From contig LS997567.1 in assembly GCA_000469685.2 (NCBI GenBank), positions 4,729,374 to 4,793,373 of the forward strand: a stretch of DNA of 64,000 nucleotides, read 5' to 3'. This DNA is from Haemonchus contortus. Taxonomy: Eukaryota > Nematoda > Chromadorea > Rhabditida > Trichostrongylidae. The notes beneath the pieces are model-generated. The model was not told the origin of the DNA and ran no database searches. It saw nothing but the letters and a program-made list of their open reading frames with translations. The translations under genes and the position numbers were made by a program. Positions 47,761 through 59,889 of this stretch are shown here, in pieces. How positions within the stretch are numbered: position 1 is the stretch's first letter; every line of letters starts with the position of its first letter.

Positions 47761-50700
47761 ATGACACTAACAGTATCCATGGAAGACATGGAACTGTTTC
47801 CGAAGGATGCATTACTCAACACCAAGCCTCATACAGTTCCCGTTGATGTCAATTGCTTCACACAGGTATTTTATTGATTATTGGGTAATTACATACTATA
47901 TTCTTAAAGGCACAGCTCATGATAGTTTTGAGATACCACTTTTTATTCAAAAAGCGGAAGTATAGGTCGGAAATAGTTCATCGGTAGCGGAGAAAGCGAA
48001 AAAGATGGGCAATTTTGAGAGAAATAAGGCCCCTCAAAAGAAGGGGAAATACAGATTGGACGAGATTACCATGACGGAATTAACATGGAAGGGGTATTCG
48101 GACGAGATTCCACCTGTTGCAGTTGCGCAAAGAGCTGACTACATCAAGCCGAAACTGTCTGGAATAACCTTTCACTGTCGCCTTTGGTCATGGTAATTCG
48201 TTTGAACTTCCCTTATGGGTTCTCTTATGAATGGTGCAGCCTTTACACTGCCGGTGAAACTCGTCCGAGGATGCCAACGAGACAATATTTGAAAATTTAC
48301 AACACCATAACTAGGCCGTTTTTGGACCTAATAGCGTCAGATATGGTATATAAAGGGACCTCGAATTCATCCTAATGGGAAATCTTGGAAACCATTTTTA
48401 TCGTGAATTGTGCCTCTAAAAATACAGTAGCTTGTTGAAAGTTCTGAGGTTCCTGTCAAATTGCTTCGTAACCTGGTCTACGGTAAACTTGGCAGCTCTG
48501 CAGCCACTACTGAATTTTTGCGGTAGGATAGGCATTGGGTACGTCTCTTAACGGGACCAAGCGTGAAACTGCTTTCGTGCTCCAATGATTCCATAGCAGT
48601 GTAACTCGTACAGCACGAGTATTGTGCTACGGCTCAGTCTCCTATTGTTGCTAATATGAACAATGTAAGCAGTCAAACTCACCACTAGCCCAAGAAATGT
48701 CATATTTCATAGTCCAATGGAATGAATGAATCGTTTGTGAATGTTCCCCAAGACTGCAAAACGAGATGGATGAGATTTCATTTATTGCAATTGCACAAAG
48801 AGCTGACTACATCAAGCCAGAACTGTACAAAACTGTCTTTCACTGCGTCTGTAGCCCAACTCCCTTGCTAATTTCTTAGTCTCAGAGCGAGCTATAGAGA
48901 GTAAATTGGCTGAAGAAGCAGCAATGAGAGGCAGCCGAGCACTACCTCTAAAAACTCTTTCTCAAGAAGTTTTATGGGTGTATTCTAACCAACTCGTTGC
49001 AGATGCAGTCAGCCCTTGATCGTCTATGGTGGTCACGTTTGGTGATTTCAGTACGCGGTTATGTTGTAAACTATGTACAGAATGACGATGAAATTCTATT
49101 TCATACCGATGACGCCTTCATATGCATTCATCGATTTCTTGCCGAAGAAATGAGTGACATTAAACTTGCACAACAGGTACGTTCCATGACGATCGTGTAT
49201 ACATTGTATCGCACGAAATCGTTAGATGTATAGGGGCATACGGTAGATTGAATAGCCTGTCAAGTACCCTTAGAAATAGCATCATTCTTGAGCGAAATCA
49301 AATAATACTGAGTCATCCTTCCGCTTTTTTCCACATTCCCTCACATGTTTGACCGTATTTTGCTCAAATACCAATTACATCCTGTTTTTTCATCCCGTTT
49401 AACTGCGATTATAGATTTCTCCTTTTTTGGCAAACTTCCAATACCTCTTTTCGAGGACTCGCCTTACCTTCCTGTTACAGAAATACCTATAAAAATAAAT
49501 GGAAATGTAGTAGAATGATTAAAGATTTAAAAATCGTACTGTATGGATGAACATTTTTCCTCAAATGATGCTATCTGCTCCGAAACAATTGGTAATTCTC
49601 ACAAGGATGGCGATTTATGGACAAAACTTCAGTCTCGGACGGGACTCGAACCCGTACTTGTCCTTTAAAGTTTTGTCCATAAATCGCCATCCTTGTGAGA
49701 CTTTCGCATCGCGAACTGCGGCGATATAACAGCAGTTAACAAAACATCAAGTCAAAACAAATTGGTAATTCGTTGGTGCAGGATAAGGTGAGGTTGGAGA
49801 ATCGGGCACAGACCGGAGTTCGCCTCAATTACTTTTCACTTTGTCACCTTTCACGGTGAACAGTCTTTCTGTATTAGAGCGATACTATCGTGGGAGAAAG
49901 TAGATGGCGCCTCAGAATAAATTGAAGTTTCTGGTGAGGGTTCCGATTGTTTGACTCGAACTAGTTCAATAATTTGTTGGCACTTATGAGTTGTAAGTTG
50001 TCTTCCTTCAGCTTCACAGAACGACCTCATCAAAGCTCAGCAGGTCTTCCATAGCAAGATCCATCCTCAAGCTGTACTGCTCGGAATGGGGCTCCTGAAA
50101 TTTCCGTCTGTATAGATCCGTTCAATCGTGCTTCCTTTATATAAATTCCTAATCTGGCTGCTTATTGTAGAAAGCTATTATTGTGAGGGGAGGTTTTTTT
50201 GTGCTCCTACAACTAATACACGACTATGCTCTTTCATCACTTTAACTTGGGTAACCTATCCTCGTGAAACTTTACCCGGAAGGGAGACTTTCCTCTTCTC
50301 CCCTACTCCCACCCAACGAAGTAAATCGCAAGATTTTCTTTCGCATTTCGGTTTACTTTTAATTGTTCTGTAGAAAAATCTTGTAATCGGGTCTTCCTTG
50401 TAGGATGTTCTACTGCCTGAGAAGGATAGCAGCTGAGATCATCAGAATATTGATAGGATGTTTATGATCTATCAGTCGATTGCATTCCCACGCGGCTTGC
50501 GCGCCAAATGTCAAATAATCGATTTCGATATGCTCCCTATATTTCTTTAAATATCTCCATAACTTCTCAATTACTGGTGCAACTTATGACTTTTTCGGTC
50601 GCTTACAAAGTTATTACCGCTACTGTAAAGTGACATGATGTGGAACGAATGTTGTTAAGTGGAAAATAATGTGATTGATGTTGTTGGGGGGTGGAATTTG

Positions 50701-53700
50701 CCTATACGATTTATATGACCTTTTCATTCAATTGAAACCTATCATAAATCATGAACGAATGGCGCAAACATCGCGGCGAGCTTTCAAAAACTTTGGAAAA
50801 ACATCATTTCCGTTTTCGGCTTAGGCCATAACTGAAATGGAAAGATTTATTGAGCCTTGCACAACCATGCACGGTCAAATGGGAGAAAGAATTGTGTTTC
50901 ATACATTCACATGGACCTCAAGGGGCCTTTTCTAGTAGGGAGCAACCATTGCCTTTCAGGATTCCCTCCTTGGTCGCTCCAGCTGTTCTGAGAATGTTAC
51001 CCTACTGTCTGAAAACCTTGTAGTAGAGAAAGCGTTGGTGCAATATGTAAGTTAATCTTGATAATCTTCCAGAAAAATGGGTTAGACCCTTTTCCGGTTC
51101 GAGAATGACGGCGTTCTAGCTAAATCAGGTTCGATTCCTCGCTGACCGCACTCTTCCGTGTTCCACTCAAAACAGGAGAGCTTCAACAATCAGTGAATAC
51201 AAAATCTTCTCAAATTCTCTCTTGTAAATCTCCAGAAACATTATGGTACCCTCGAACTTGCACTTTTCCATGCGCCGTGCATACCGCCCATTCCAGAGTT
51301 TTGGATAGGTTTAACTGCACGGAACGCTTTTCGCCGCCATTCCTTCCCACTTATTTTTTTCATCTCATAAACTAAGTTCAACCAGTGGTATTGGGAACTC
51401 ACCGTCCCCTTCTACTTTGCCTACCCAAAAAAGGATTAGAACCTTTTGGCTTCTGAAACCTTGACTAACCTGAAGCTGCCTCCCCATAGAATTTATTCCA
51501 CAACTTTTCCTTAGATTGTGATCCATTGCGAAAAACCTTTTCGGTCTTCAAGCTCGAGATTTCTACCTTTTTCGGAAGCTTACAGTAGAGCCTCTGTTCT
51601 CTACCATTCGCCGAACCTATCTCCGTGATTTCTTCCTTTCTCTGATTCGAGATATTAGGGAACTCGGCATAGAAAAATGCGAGATATTTGAATTCGGACT
51701 AGGAGCACTACGGTTTCAATAAAACATGTACTGTGGCTGTTTCTATAACCTGTAACGAGGTTCATTCTTCACGCCTTTTCGAAAACTCTCAGATTTTCAC
51801 TCTCTACTATCACTTGATGTCCACTTGCTTTGGCCGCGTTCGGATCCCTCTTTCTTGGATAATCTTGGGAATTCGGGAAGTGATAGTAGAATAAAGGGAA
51901 GTCATCATTTGTACTATACAATGCTGCCTAGTAAAACTCGTGAGGAAAGCCGTAGACGTAGAATGTGACGAGAGTGTTGTTCTGACATTGTAACTTTTTC
52001 CAATAGTTTGGGACAGTTGGTGAGCGACTTGGTACAGAAGGGCTGTAAGAGGAGTGGGTTAGTGGTGCAAAAGGACTTCTTCACAAAATTGGGATTAATC
52101 TTTGTGTAGGCCTCAGTACCACTTTTTCCACTTTGCCCTCACCAAGGAGCATTATTGATTGATCCTATCTGAGAGGAATATTGAACCCATCGTTATTGAT
52201 TATGGTTTTTTTTCTACGTCCTTGGTAAACGACTGATAATGAATTGGATTTCAGTTCATCTCCGATGCAGATACGATTGTCTCTTATCCATTGATCAGTG
52301 AAACGCTCTTAGCGTTAAGTTCATCACGACAAATCCAGAATCCCTTCGTCGACAAGCGGGTAGGCCCGGCATTTACACGAGTTTTTGGACAACCGAATGA
52401 CGCTACTTATCGAGTCGCTAACGGTAAGATCTAATCTCTGCTTTACTTACAGAAAACTTCTATTCGAATTTGTGCTTCTGTTGTAAATCGAGTATTTTTG
52501 TTTTGCTGAGTATATGCATCAGTTTACCGAACTTGTCAAAACGCCTATTCATTGGAAGGACTCAATAAACTGACTCGACAGGTTTAGCCAGTCATTGTAC
52601 GGATCTGGCAAGAATCCGACCCTTTCTACGAATTTCAACTGCGGTGAAGCGCACGGCGCAATCACATACCAATTGATTGTCTTTTTATTCGTATAGCAGA
52701 CATGCTCGAAACATTAGAATGGCACCTGTGATTGGTTGGTGGAGAATCTCGCAAAAAACTATATTGACTTATCAAATAACACTGTATTACATTATTTAAT
52801 TGCTTGTCGAGTACCAATCATAGACAGGGGCGTGGCCAAACCGTTTCGGACGGAATTCTAGTGCGCGTTTGGATAATGTGATGGCCCATTCGAGTAATCT
52901 CAGTATTAGAGCTTTCAAGAGAAGGAAGAAGTAGAGTGTGATCCATATATCACAGGAACATCAGTTTCCCGCTGCTGAGCGATCCAAATCTGCGCCATCG
53001 AAACAGGACCTTACGTCCGTTCGCCGCTACTATGATCTGCGGACAAGGGTGTGGTTCGGATATCGCGGAAATTCGTTTATGGGGCTATAAGGTTGCGTCG
53101 AAGGTTACGTCGATGGTGAATGTTGAATACTAAAGAGGTTGATAACCTGAACATTCAAAGTTTTCGAATGAACATACTTGAAGGGACAAGATTGGCAAAG
53201 CTGAACCCAATGTACCACCCCCGTAAATTAGGCCTTTACATTTTTGCTAAACTGTTTACTAGGTGACCGCTGCGCTATAGAAAGCAAATCTAGCGTACTG
53301 CTCATCTATAAAATGAATGTATGTCATAACTGTCAAAAAATTGCTCATCCCTGATGGGTGTGGTCAGCGATAGGCTGCTTTCATAGTCCGCCGGCCGGCC
53401 GGCGTGCCACGAGGCAGTGCTAGGGGGGGAGGAGGGCGGCAGACGGTCGGTCAGCCCCTCGAAGGGCTGTAAACAAGGAGAGACAAGATCAAAAACCATT
53501 TGTACCAGCCCCTGATTGTTTGGTTTTTGATCTTGTTTTTCAGCCCTTCGACCGACCGTCTGCCGCCCTCCCCCCTAGCACTGCCTCGTCGCACGCCGGC
53601 CGGCCGGCGGACTATGAAAGCAGCCATACGGTAAGCCGGTACGAACAGAGAAACAACTGTGTAAACAAGCCAATATCAACCAGTAGACCGACATTGTTAA

Positions 53701-56700
53701 CAATGAATGGACGTCTATACTTGCTGTGCCATAGCGTTATAGGGGTGAAGCCTTTGGCTTCAATCAATCCCTTCTTTGAAGTGCGCCCTGCTTTCGACTT
53801 CCATTCAGAATCGTGGTAGCTCATGGCTTGCGGTGGCCAGCCGATGTACGACTCAGTGCTTTAATCCACTCGGACATCTGTTACCGACTAATCGGGCCCG
53901 GAGGAAGGGAAGCTGGGTGGCTTGGGCGTGTATAATTACATACCGATTAAATGATTGGTTACTGGTTAATAATTACTCTCACTAGAATGTGCCCCACACT
54001 TGGAGTGTCATTACCATTGTGTATAGCCGTACTCACACTTAATGGTCCTTAAATGAGCGTTTACCTCTTTGTAATCTCGACTGGAATTAGTACCGATTTA
54101 TGGGACCCGAGTAAAGGCATCCATTAAAGGCACAGATCACAATAATTTTGGGTAATCCAGATTATGATGAAAAATGGACGATAAGATCGAAAATAGTGCG
54201 ATGAAGGTGGAGAAATTGCGTGAATCGGTGTTTCCAAACTGAAAAAAGGCTTCGAAAAATCATTGAAAAAGGGGTTGGACGAGAATGAGACCAGAAAAAT
54301 GAAGAAGTGTGGGGCGTCCGGACGAGCTAAACAGTGTGTTTCACTGCGCGCGTGTGGGTCCTGGTGCGAATAACAGACAATGGTAAGCAAAAATTCATTT
54401 ACTTATAAGCATTAATAAACAAAAAACCCTAGTAACAGCAAAAGTAGCTCACCCTTTTCAGCCTCTAGGAGTGGGCAATTAAATAAGAGATTGCGGCAGC
54501 AAAAAGAATAACAGAGGGAGACAGAATAGGGGAAAAACACCGCCTCATCACTAAGCGACCAGCTGATTGTGTGTGGGTCCTAGAACAAATATTTGCAATC
54601 TGTATTGTCGACACTCGTCTGACGCGATGACGTGACATCGATCGAGAGGCGGGAAAGCCATTGACGTTCTCGCCCTCTGAGTTATCGTGAACAATGCCTT
54701 TAAGGGTGGTAAATTCTTTCAAAGATGCTACTGTGATACCACCAATTATGTTCCCCAAAAGTAAGAAACATGATGGAAAATGAATGGTTAACATATTCCA
54801 GGTCAGAAACATGCATATATCGTCTTCATGCGGGTTCTATGTACACTTCAAGAACGATGGATGGCCGAAAGGAAAGCACGAAAATCGATACGCTTCGAAA
54901 CCGATCCAGAATGGCAGCCAGACGACCGTGTTGTTCTTTTCCAAGAGTTCTACAAAGGTGAGTCAATCCGTCCACAGCATCTCAAACTCAACGTGTAGCA
55001 ATGATAAGATTGCCTCCTCTCTCAAATAGAGTAAGGCGAGTGAAACCATTGACTGCGTTGGGAATAAAAGGCCAGAGCGTTTAGAATTCACCGCAGGGGA
55101 TCAGCCATTGAGCCATCTCACCTAGGTGCTGCCATGAATGGCTGGTTGCCAGGCGTTCGCCAGCGCACACTCCGCCCATCCTCCGCATTTAATTGAGCTG
55201 CCTACACTTGGCTAAATCAGAAAATGCTATCTGTTTTTGAAACCAACACATTTAGGGTGCGTGTAGCTGTGTGATACTTCCTAATCTCTCGCTTTTTTTA
55301 TGATTACCCACAGAATGGAATATTCGAATTTCAGGAGCCAGGCAGTTTGCGATATGTCTCAAAGAAAATATCCAACAATTTCAGAAAATTCTAGATGAAT
55401 CGTTCCGCTAAATATGATTTCTAGACTACTTTCTAAACAGGAACGAAAATTCAGTCCGGCACTCGGCTCTTACAGTAATCCGGCACGTGTTAGACGCAAG
55501 TTTTCACCCGTCACATATACGACGCGTCGAAAAGGAGCTTTGGGCAAGAACACGGGGGTGGGTGGCGGCGTAAGCCAGGGAGTTACTGTAAGAGCCGAGT
55601 GCCGGACTGAATTTTCGTTTTAGTACTTTCTAATGGATCATTCGGATTAAGGTCGACTGAATGATTCCATGAAGAAACCACTGAATACTGCTCGGTCTGG
55701 AGCAGGAGACGAACCAGGGGATATACTCAGCGATTATCGCTCGCTTGCAGTACGCCAACCAGTCGCGTCCGCTCAGTTTTGCACAAGTAATTGAAAGCGC
55801 CGTCGGACTGTTACATGAGGTCTTCAACCTGAACCGATGCCGAGGGAGGAAATGCTTAGTTCATCTACCCACAAATTGACCACTGAGCGATTGCGGAGTG
55901 TTTTAGATCTCTAGCAACTGCTAACACTTTTGCCCAATGTGAGCTCAGCTGTGAATTGCTTCATAGAGCACAACTATTGTCGTAGTAACCTGGAGAAAGT
56001 CCGTTGCGCGCGTCCGTCGAAAGTAGGTCACCCCGCCCACTTTGCGCGCGGCGCACCACACTGAGGTCTCGAGATGACTTTACAGTAGACCAAGTGTCAG
56101 TGGAGCGAATGATCTGCATTTGTCTGTGTTATTTTCTCTTTGAACTGACTGCCGTGGACCAAGCGCAAAGGTATGCCCTTGTTGACAACTGCGACGTCTG
56201 TCAATTATCGCGGGCTTTCTCGCCGCGTGCGGCAACTGCGGCGTGACCTAGTTTCGACGGACACGCGCAACGAAGCGCACCCCTAGTAACCTACCACAAA
56301 TGTCAGGACTCCCAACATGATCTATGATTTCCATATTGATTTATCAATATCAACGGTTCAGGAAATCGGACATGGGTACTGTTAGACTTCGATCGATACA
56401 TCTTAGCCCAATGGCGACCACGTGGATCTGAAGTAATCTTTGGTGCAAGATTTGTAGAAAAGAAGATGCGATCCGGAATGCAACTATGTGCTTGGTGTGG
56501 GATGATCGAACAACAGGTAAGGAAAGCCTACACTGTAACAATAATGGGTAATAAGTGGTTTCTCGAAGTGCAATTTTCTATAAAACTGATTTTGTAAGTC
56601 ACGTACTGACATATTTTTATGGGGTTATTACTGAATAACAATTTTTGGATTCGGTTGGTAAGTGTAAATGAAAAAGTTCTGGGTATCGGAGGGTGCGAAA

Positions 56701-57180
56701 CGGGGCGTTGCTACGAGAATTGGTCAGGAAATAGCGTGAAAAGCTTCGACTTCGGTAGTACCGCCTATCAGGGTCAAGGGAGAAGGGGCGGGCTTGCCAA
56801 ACTATGATTGTTTATTATGAGACGGTTAGTCGCCGTAACAATGCCATAGAGTACCTTCTCAATACCAAGTTTGCGTAGTTAGTTTAAAGGCACAGTTCGC
56901 GATAATTCAATGGGCGGGTATGTCAATCACGTGTCCGCCTCTCATTCGATGTCACGTCAGACAGTCAGACGTGACATCGAATGAGAGGCGGACACGTCAT
57001 TGACACACCGGCCCATTGAATTATCGCGAACCGTGCCTTTAAAGATGTGCAACTCTCTCGGATTCGTTGTTTTAGCCAAATCAATTCTCACAAATCATGT
57101 CCGGCAAAGCAGTCTGTTCACCACAATGCTGGGAATTGTTGCAAGCATCCAACAAGACGACTGATCTTCAACCGAAATAA
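47761..57180 (+). CDS. Gene B: unrecognised nematode protein (8 exons)
   Basis: Coding exons: 47761-47865, 49003-49176, 50020-50109, 50960-51046, 52255-52423, 54802-54957, 56362-56516, 57076-57180. All are GT-AG with matching phases and total 1041 nt, giving 346 residues plus TAA. I do not recognise the family. The start (MTLTVSMEDMELFPKD) is soluble in character, with no signal peptide or convincing membrane segment. Residues from exon 6 are strongly charged (RWMAERKARKSIRF). The C-terminus has paired cysteines, CAWC in exon 7 and CSPQC in exon 8, that could bind a metal; this is inference. Exons 3 and 4 (30 and 29 codons, phase 0 on both sides) are supported only by splice sites and open frame. 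The donor of exon 3 (GTATAG) is weak, so these two may be optional. An alternative terminal exon lies at 55314-55411. Confidence 0.65.
47908..48415. mobile_element. TTAA-type MITE in gene B intron 1
   Basis: The left end is TTAA then AGGCACAGCTCATGATAG, and the right end is TTATCGTGAATTGTGCCT then CTAA. The ends are inverted repeats of the family shared with 54128 and 56888. A TTAA target is typical of piggyBac-type transposons; the class is inferred from that. No transposase is present. Confidence 0.7.
49583..49771. repeat. Foldback with tRNA T-arm-like loop, flanked by direct repeats
   Basis: Two perfect 32-bp arms at 49598-49629 and 49668-49699 enclose a 38-base loop. Read on the minus strand, the loop contains ACGGGTTCGAGTCCCGT, a perfect tRNA T-stem and loop, followed by CCGAGAC. 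Near-identical direct repeats AACAATTGGTAATTC (49583-49597) and AACAAATTGGTAATTC (about 49756-49771) flank the unit. This would fit insertion of a tRNA-derived retroposed sequence. No full tRNA cloverleaf is present. It lies in gene B intron 2. Confidence 0.6.
53373..53625. mobile_element. GC-rich foldback element in gene B intron 5
   Basis: The arms begin GGCTGCTTTCATAGTCCGCC and contain the run CGGCCGGCCGG. They end near a TTTTTGATCTTG centre, so the whole 253 bp can fold into one hairpin with small mismatches. No clear target duplication was identified. Confidence 0.75.
53746..53950 (-). repeat. Partial SINE-like repeat in gene B intron 5
   Basis: A reverse-strand copy with the tail words AATCAATCCCTTCTTTGAAG, TGCGCCCTGCTTTCGACTTCC and TTCAGAATCGTGGTAGC, then GGTGGCCAGCCGATGTACG. 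The promoter-like end is missing or eroded after about 53930. Confidence 0.6.
54128..54699. mobile_element. TTAA-type MITE, long form, in gene B intron 5
   Basis: The left end is TTAA then AGGCACAGATCACAATAATT, and the right end is GTTATCGTGAACAATGCCT then TTAA, so the target duplication is intact. The right part shares GTGACATCGATCGAGAGGCGG-like sequence with the 56888 copy. It is 572 bp long, ends 102 bp before exon 6, and carries no transposase. Confidence 0.75.
55314..55411 (+). CDS. Alternative terminal exon of gene B
   Basis: After the acceptor TTACCCACAG (or TTTCAG at 55335, same frame), a phase-1 exon continues the gene B frame for 32 codons and ends at TAA (55409-55411). The peptide is coding-like (FAICLKENIQQFQKILDESF). 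Used instead of the exons at 56362 and 57076, it gives a shorter protein: 292 residues if exons 3 and 4 are kept, 233 without them. No polyadenylation signal was seen soon after it, so its use is uncertain. Confidence 0.4.
55437..55623. mobile_element. Foldback element with 10-bp target duplication
   Basis: Perfect arms start AACGAAAATTCAGTCCGGCA at the left and end TGCCGGACTGAATTTTCGTT at the right, each at least 37 bp. The flanks are TACTTTCTAA at 55427-55436 and 55624-55633, a perfect 10-bp duplication. It lies 25 bases after the stop of the alternative terminal exon of gene B. Confidence 0.8.
55992..56283. mobile_element. MULE-type non-autonomous element, family M1 copy 3
   Basis: A 292-bp copy in gene B intron 6. 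The 9-bp duplication TAGTAACCT is perfect (55983-55991 and 56284-56292). It begins GGAGAAAGTCCGTTGCGCGCG and ends CGCAACGAAGCGCACCCC. It ends 78 bp before exon 7. Confidence 0.8.
56888..57038. mobile_element. TTAA-type MITE, short form, in gene B intron 7
   Basis: A 151-bp nearly perfect palindrome, from AGGCACAGTTCGCGATAATT to AATTATCGCGAACCGTGCCT. It is flanked by TTAA at 56884-56887 and 57039-57042. The whole element can fold into one hairpin (arms include GACATCGAATGAGAGGCGGA). It ends 37 bases before the last exon of gene B. Confidence 0.8.
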
Positions 57181-57202
57181 ACTTGTACTTATACTGAATA
57201 AA
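57176..57202 (+). terminator. Polyadenylation signals of gene B
   Basis: AATAAA at 57176-57181 overlaps the stop codon, and a second AATAAA lies at 57197-57202. A signal this close to the stop gives a very short 3' UTR, which is common in nematodes. It supports 57180 as the end of the gene. Confidence 0.6.
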
Positions 57203-59004
57203 CATATTTTTCATGAAATGGTAGTATTAAAGGTTTGGAACCTTGACTGGTGCTTGAAGTTGTTTATATAAAACTTTTCAGTAGATCCGTTTCGTTTCCG
57301 GTGTTTGGATGGTATTGCTGAAGAATTCTGAAAAGTTTGCTCTGTTACCATGACATCTAGAGTTTTTTTTCTGTCAGAAAGTAACTTGTACGTGGCGTAT
57401 ATCTGTCCCACTTGAAAAGCACCTTGTGGCTGTTTATGTTACAATCGCGCGTCACGTTTGCGTCACGTGCCCATGAAAGTTCCCCCTGATGCAGCCTTGC
57501 AATTCCCTTCTGGCTGCCTTCATTTTTTTTCTATTTCCTCCCCTTTCTGCCTCTCATTTTAACTTTCATGTCTCAATGGTTCACAATGTCAGTTTCTGAC
57601 CAACATCATTCTCGCCCTTGTTCGGAGCTAAATGACAGTCGAAATGTAATGCAAATAATTTTGTAATAATGATACATGTAATCATAATAATATAATTTAA
57701 TGTAATGTATTACATAGCGATATGATATCGTATATAATTTAATAATAAAAATATAATAATAGTGTCCAAACTCGACTCTCAGGGAATCTCGGTAATTTTT
57801 TCAGTTGCAGTATTCACTTCCTATGCTTTATTCGACTACTTTTTGGCTTTTTTGCCGCCTGTTTCCAGAAAAAAAAATGTTAGGAAATCTAATCGTACAG
57901 CTTAAGAAGTAAAAGTCACGGATAATAGTAATAATAATAATTATAATAATAATGGTAGTAATAATAATAGTGATAATAATATAATATTAATAAACACAAT
58001 TATAATCACAATAATAATTATCAATAATTAACAATAACAAAGAATATAATGACACTGATATGATGATATGATATGTATACTTCATGATATTATAGTACCT
58101 AGAAATTCCTTTAAGACTTTCTTTCGTGAATGGCTTCATGACTGTGCCAGGCGTGAGATGTTCTGGTGGTTCGTCAGTGCCTATTTCATTAAGTGACTTT
58201 GTAGTAATTGAAATTTTCCATAAAAATATTTGCATTACCCTTACAAAGCAGTATATTCCCCATTTTTCCTCCGCGACTCACGTAATTTGAAGGACAGGAT
58301 CAAGATCGTGGAGAGTATCCGTTCTCGAGCTATCTGAGGTTTTTCACAGTATGAATGAGCCTAGCGTCCTTCCTATTGGTTAGTCAGTAGATAAGCGGCT
58401 CCCTCATTGGTTGAATAATATCAGTATGATATTATTCAACTAATGAGGGAAGCCTTGAAGTCTGAAAATCACTTTCGGCGAATCCTCTCTTTGGGAGGAT
58501 TCATGCGGTGGAGCCGTCCACCGTCACCCTCCACTTCCCACCCCAACTCCCCCGCCCTACATCACGTGCTTTCTTAACGATAGGTTCAAGAAATTACTTA
58601 ACGATCACAACGACAGGAGAAAAAATCTCGCTCCTCATTCGAAAGGAATTCCGAGAATGATTGCCCAGGACTTTGGGGTGTGTTCGAATTCCTGCCGATG
58701 GTTTTTAGGGAACGCTTTACAGCGGAGCGGAATCGAATTGATAGGGTGGAACAACATGCTGAACGAGAGAAATATCTTGCCTTTTCGTTTACTAATTGCA
58801 TATTATCGTCTGTCCAAAGCGAAATATGACGACGCCCCAAAAAACGTTCACGCCTCAGAGGATGATATTTTCAAATTCAGACCTCTCCCACGATACTTCT
58901 GATGATAGCGAGTTATCTTGACATATATGCGCTTGTATCAAGAAGTGGATGTGAGTTTACTCGCAAAATGTAAATAACTTTTGATTCATTTGTAGTAGGG
59001 TTAG
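57203..59004. other. AT-rich intergenic region with microsatellites
   Basis: No exon chain is supported. From about 57650 to 58080 the strand is extremely AT-rich, with ATAATA/TAATAA trinucleotide runs (57760, 57925-58000). A small inverted repeat, AATAATATCAGTATGATATT, lies near 58410-58438. An 80-codon minus-strand frame at 58598-58840 lacks family support. Confidence 0.45.
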
Positions 59005-59145
59005 AGGTTGATGAAGTGGCAAGGAGCGCGCTATCACTCACTAGGATCCTGGGATCGGAATCCGCATCAATACTCGCCCAGGTCAATCAGGCCTTCCGAT
59101 TCCTCATGGACTCATTCCCTATTCCTCGTGGACTTATTGGCCCAG
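59005..59145 (+). repeat. Partial SINE-like repeat (5' part)
   Basis: A-box-like AAGTGGCAAGGAGCGCGCTA and B-box-like GGGATCGGAATCC are followed by TACTCGCCCAGGTCAATCAGG, as in other copies. The sequence diverges after about 59145. Confidence 0.55.
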
Positions 59146-59889
59146 TTCATCCTCATATTACTAATTTCATGGAAAACTACAGAAAGTGTACTATCAGGTT
59201 ATAATAGCAGTTCCTTGACCACTGACAAAGTGGAGGCCAAAATTTCTTGGCTTCATGTCTCCATCGGTTCCATTTTTTAAGGGAAAATGAAAATTGTTCT
59301 GGGAAAAACATACTTTTCTGGAAGAATCGGTGGCTTTGCTGGTCTCTGATAATTGGTTATTTTCTTAAGATAATTACGTTTTCTAAATTTGTCCCCCCTC
59401 CGCATGAAACCGCGACCCAATCGACGTGCGCACGGTTGCGTCACGGATGCCCCGCCCTGCCCCCTTTAGTCACTTCGAGGGAGGTCGTCCCAGGCTTATC
59501 GAAAGGTAATGGAGTGACTTCCGTGAAGACCGTCAACGAAGTGCATTTCTTTTACTACCACCCACATTGACAAGGGATAGTACGGGACCGTAAATCAGGA
59601 AAAAAGTTGTTTGGAATTTTATGAATCACAATTATCTCCGATAAGAAATATAATCTGGGGATTTCATGAGATATCAATGGTTGGAACTCGGAGAACTCAA
59701 TTTTCCCCAAGACAACCCACCCAGATTAAGGAAAAACGGTTACAATGGTGTCAAGGGTTCCTGGTAACACTAACCGAGTTGTACTATGCCTTAACCTCTT
59801 CTATTTCCAGACCAAATATTCATTGTTATAAAGGGTAAAAGTTATAGATATGATTAAAGATGAAGATAAGGAAAATTATAGTCTTTGAC

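Noticed and set aside
49630..49667. Functional tRNA gene
   Set aside because: Only a T-arm and part of an acceptor stem are present; the anticodon stem does not pair.
51121..51250. Extra gene B exon starting at GTTCGATTCC after AAATCAG
   Set aside because: Open, but its end phase cannot join exon 52255, and the sequence resembles a B-box promoter word.
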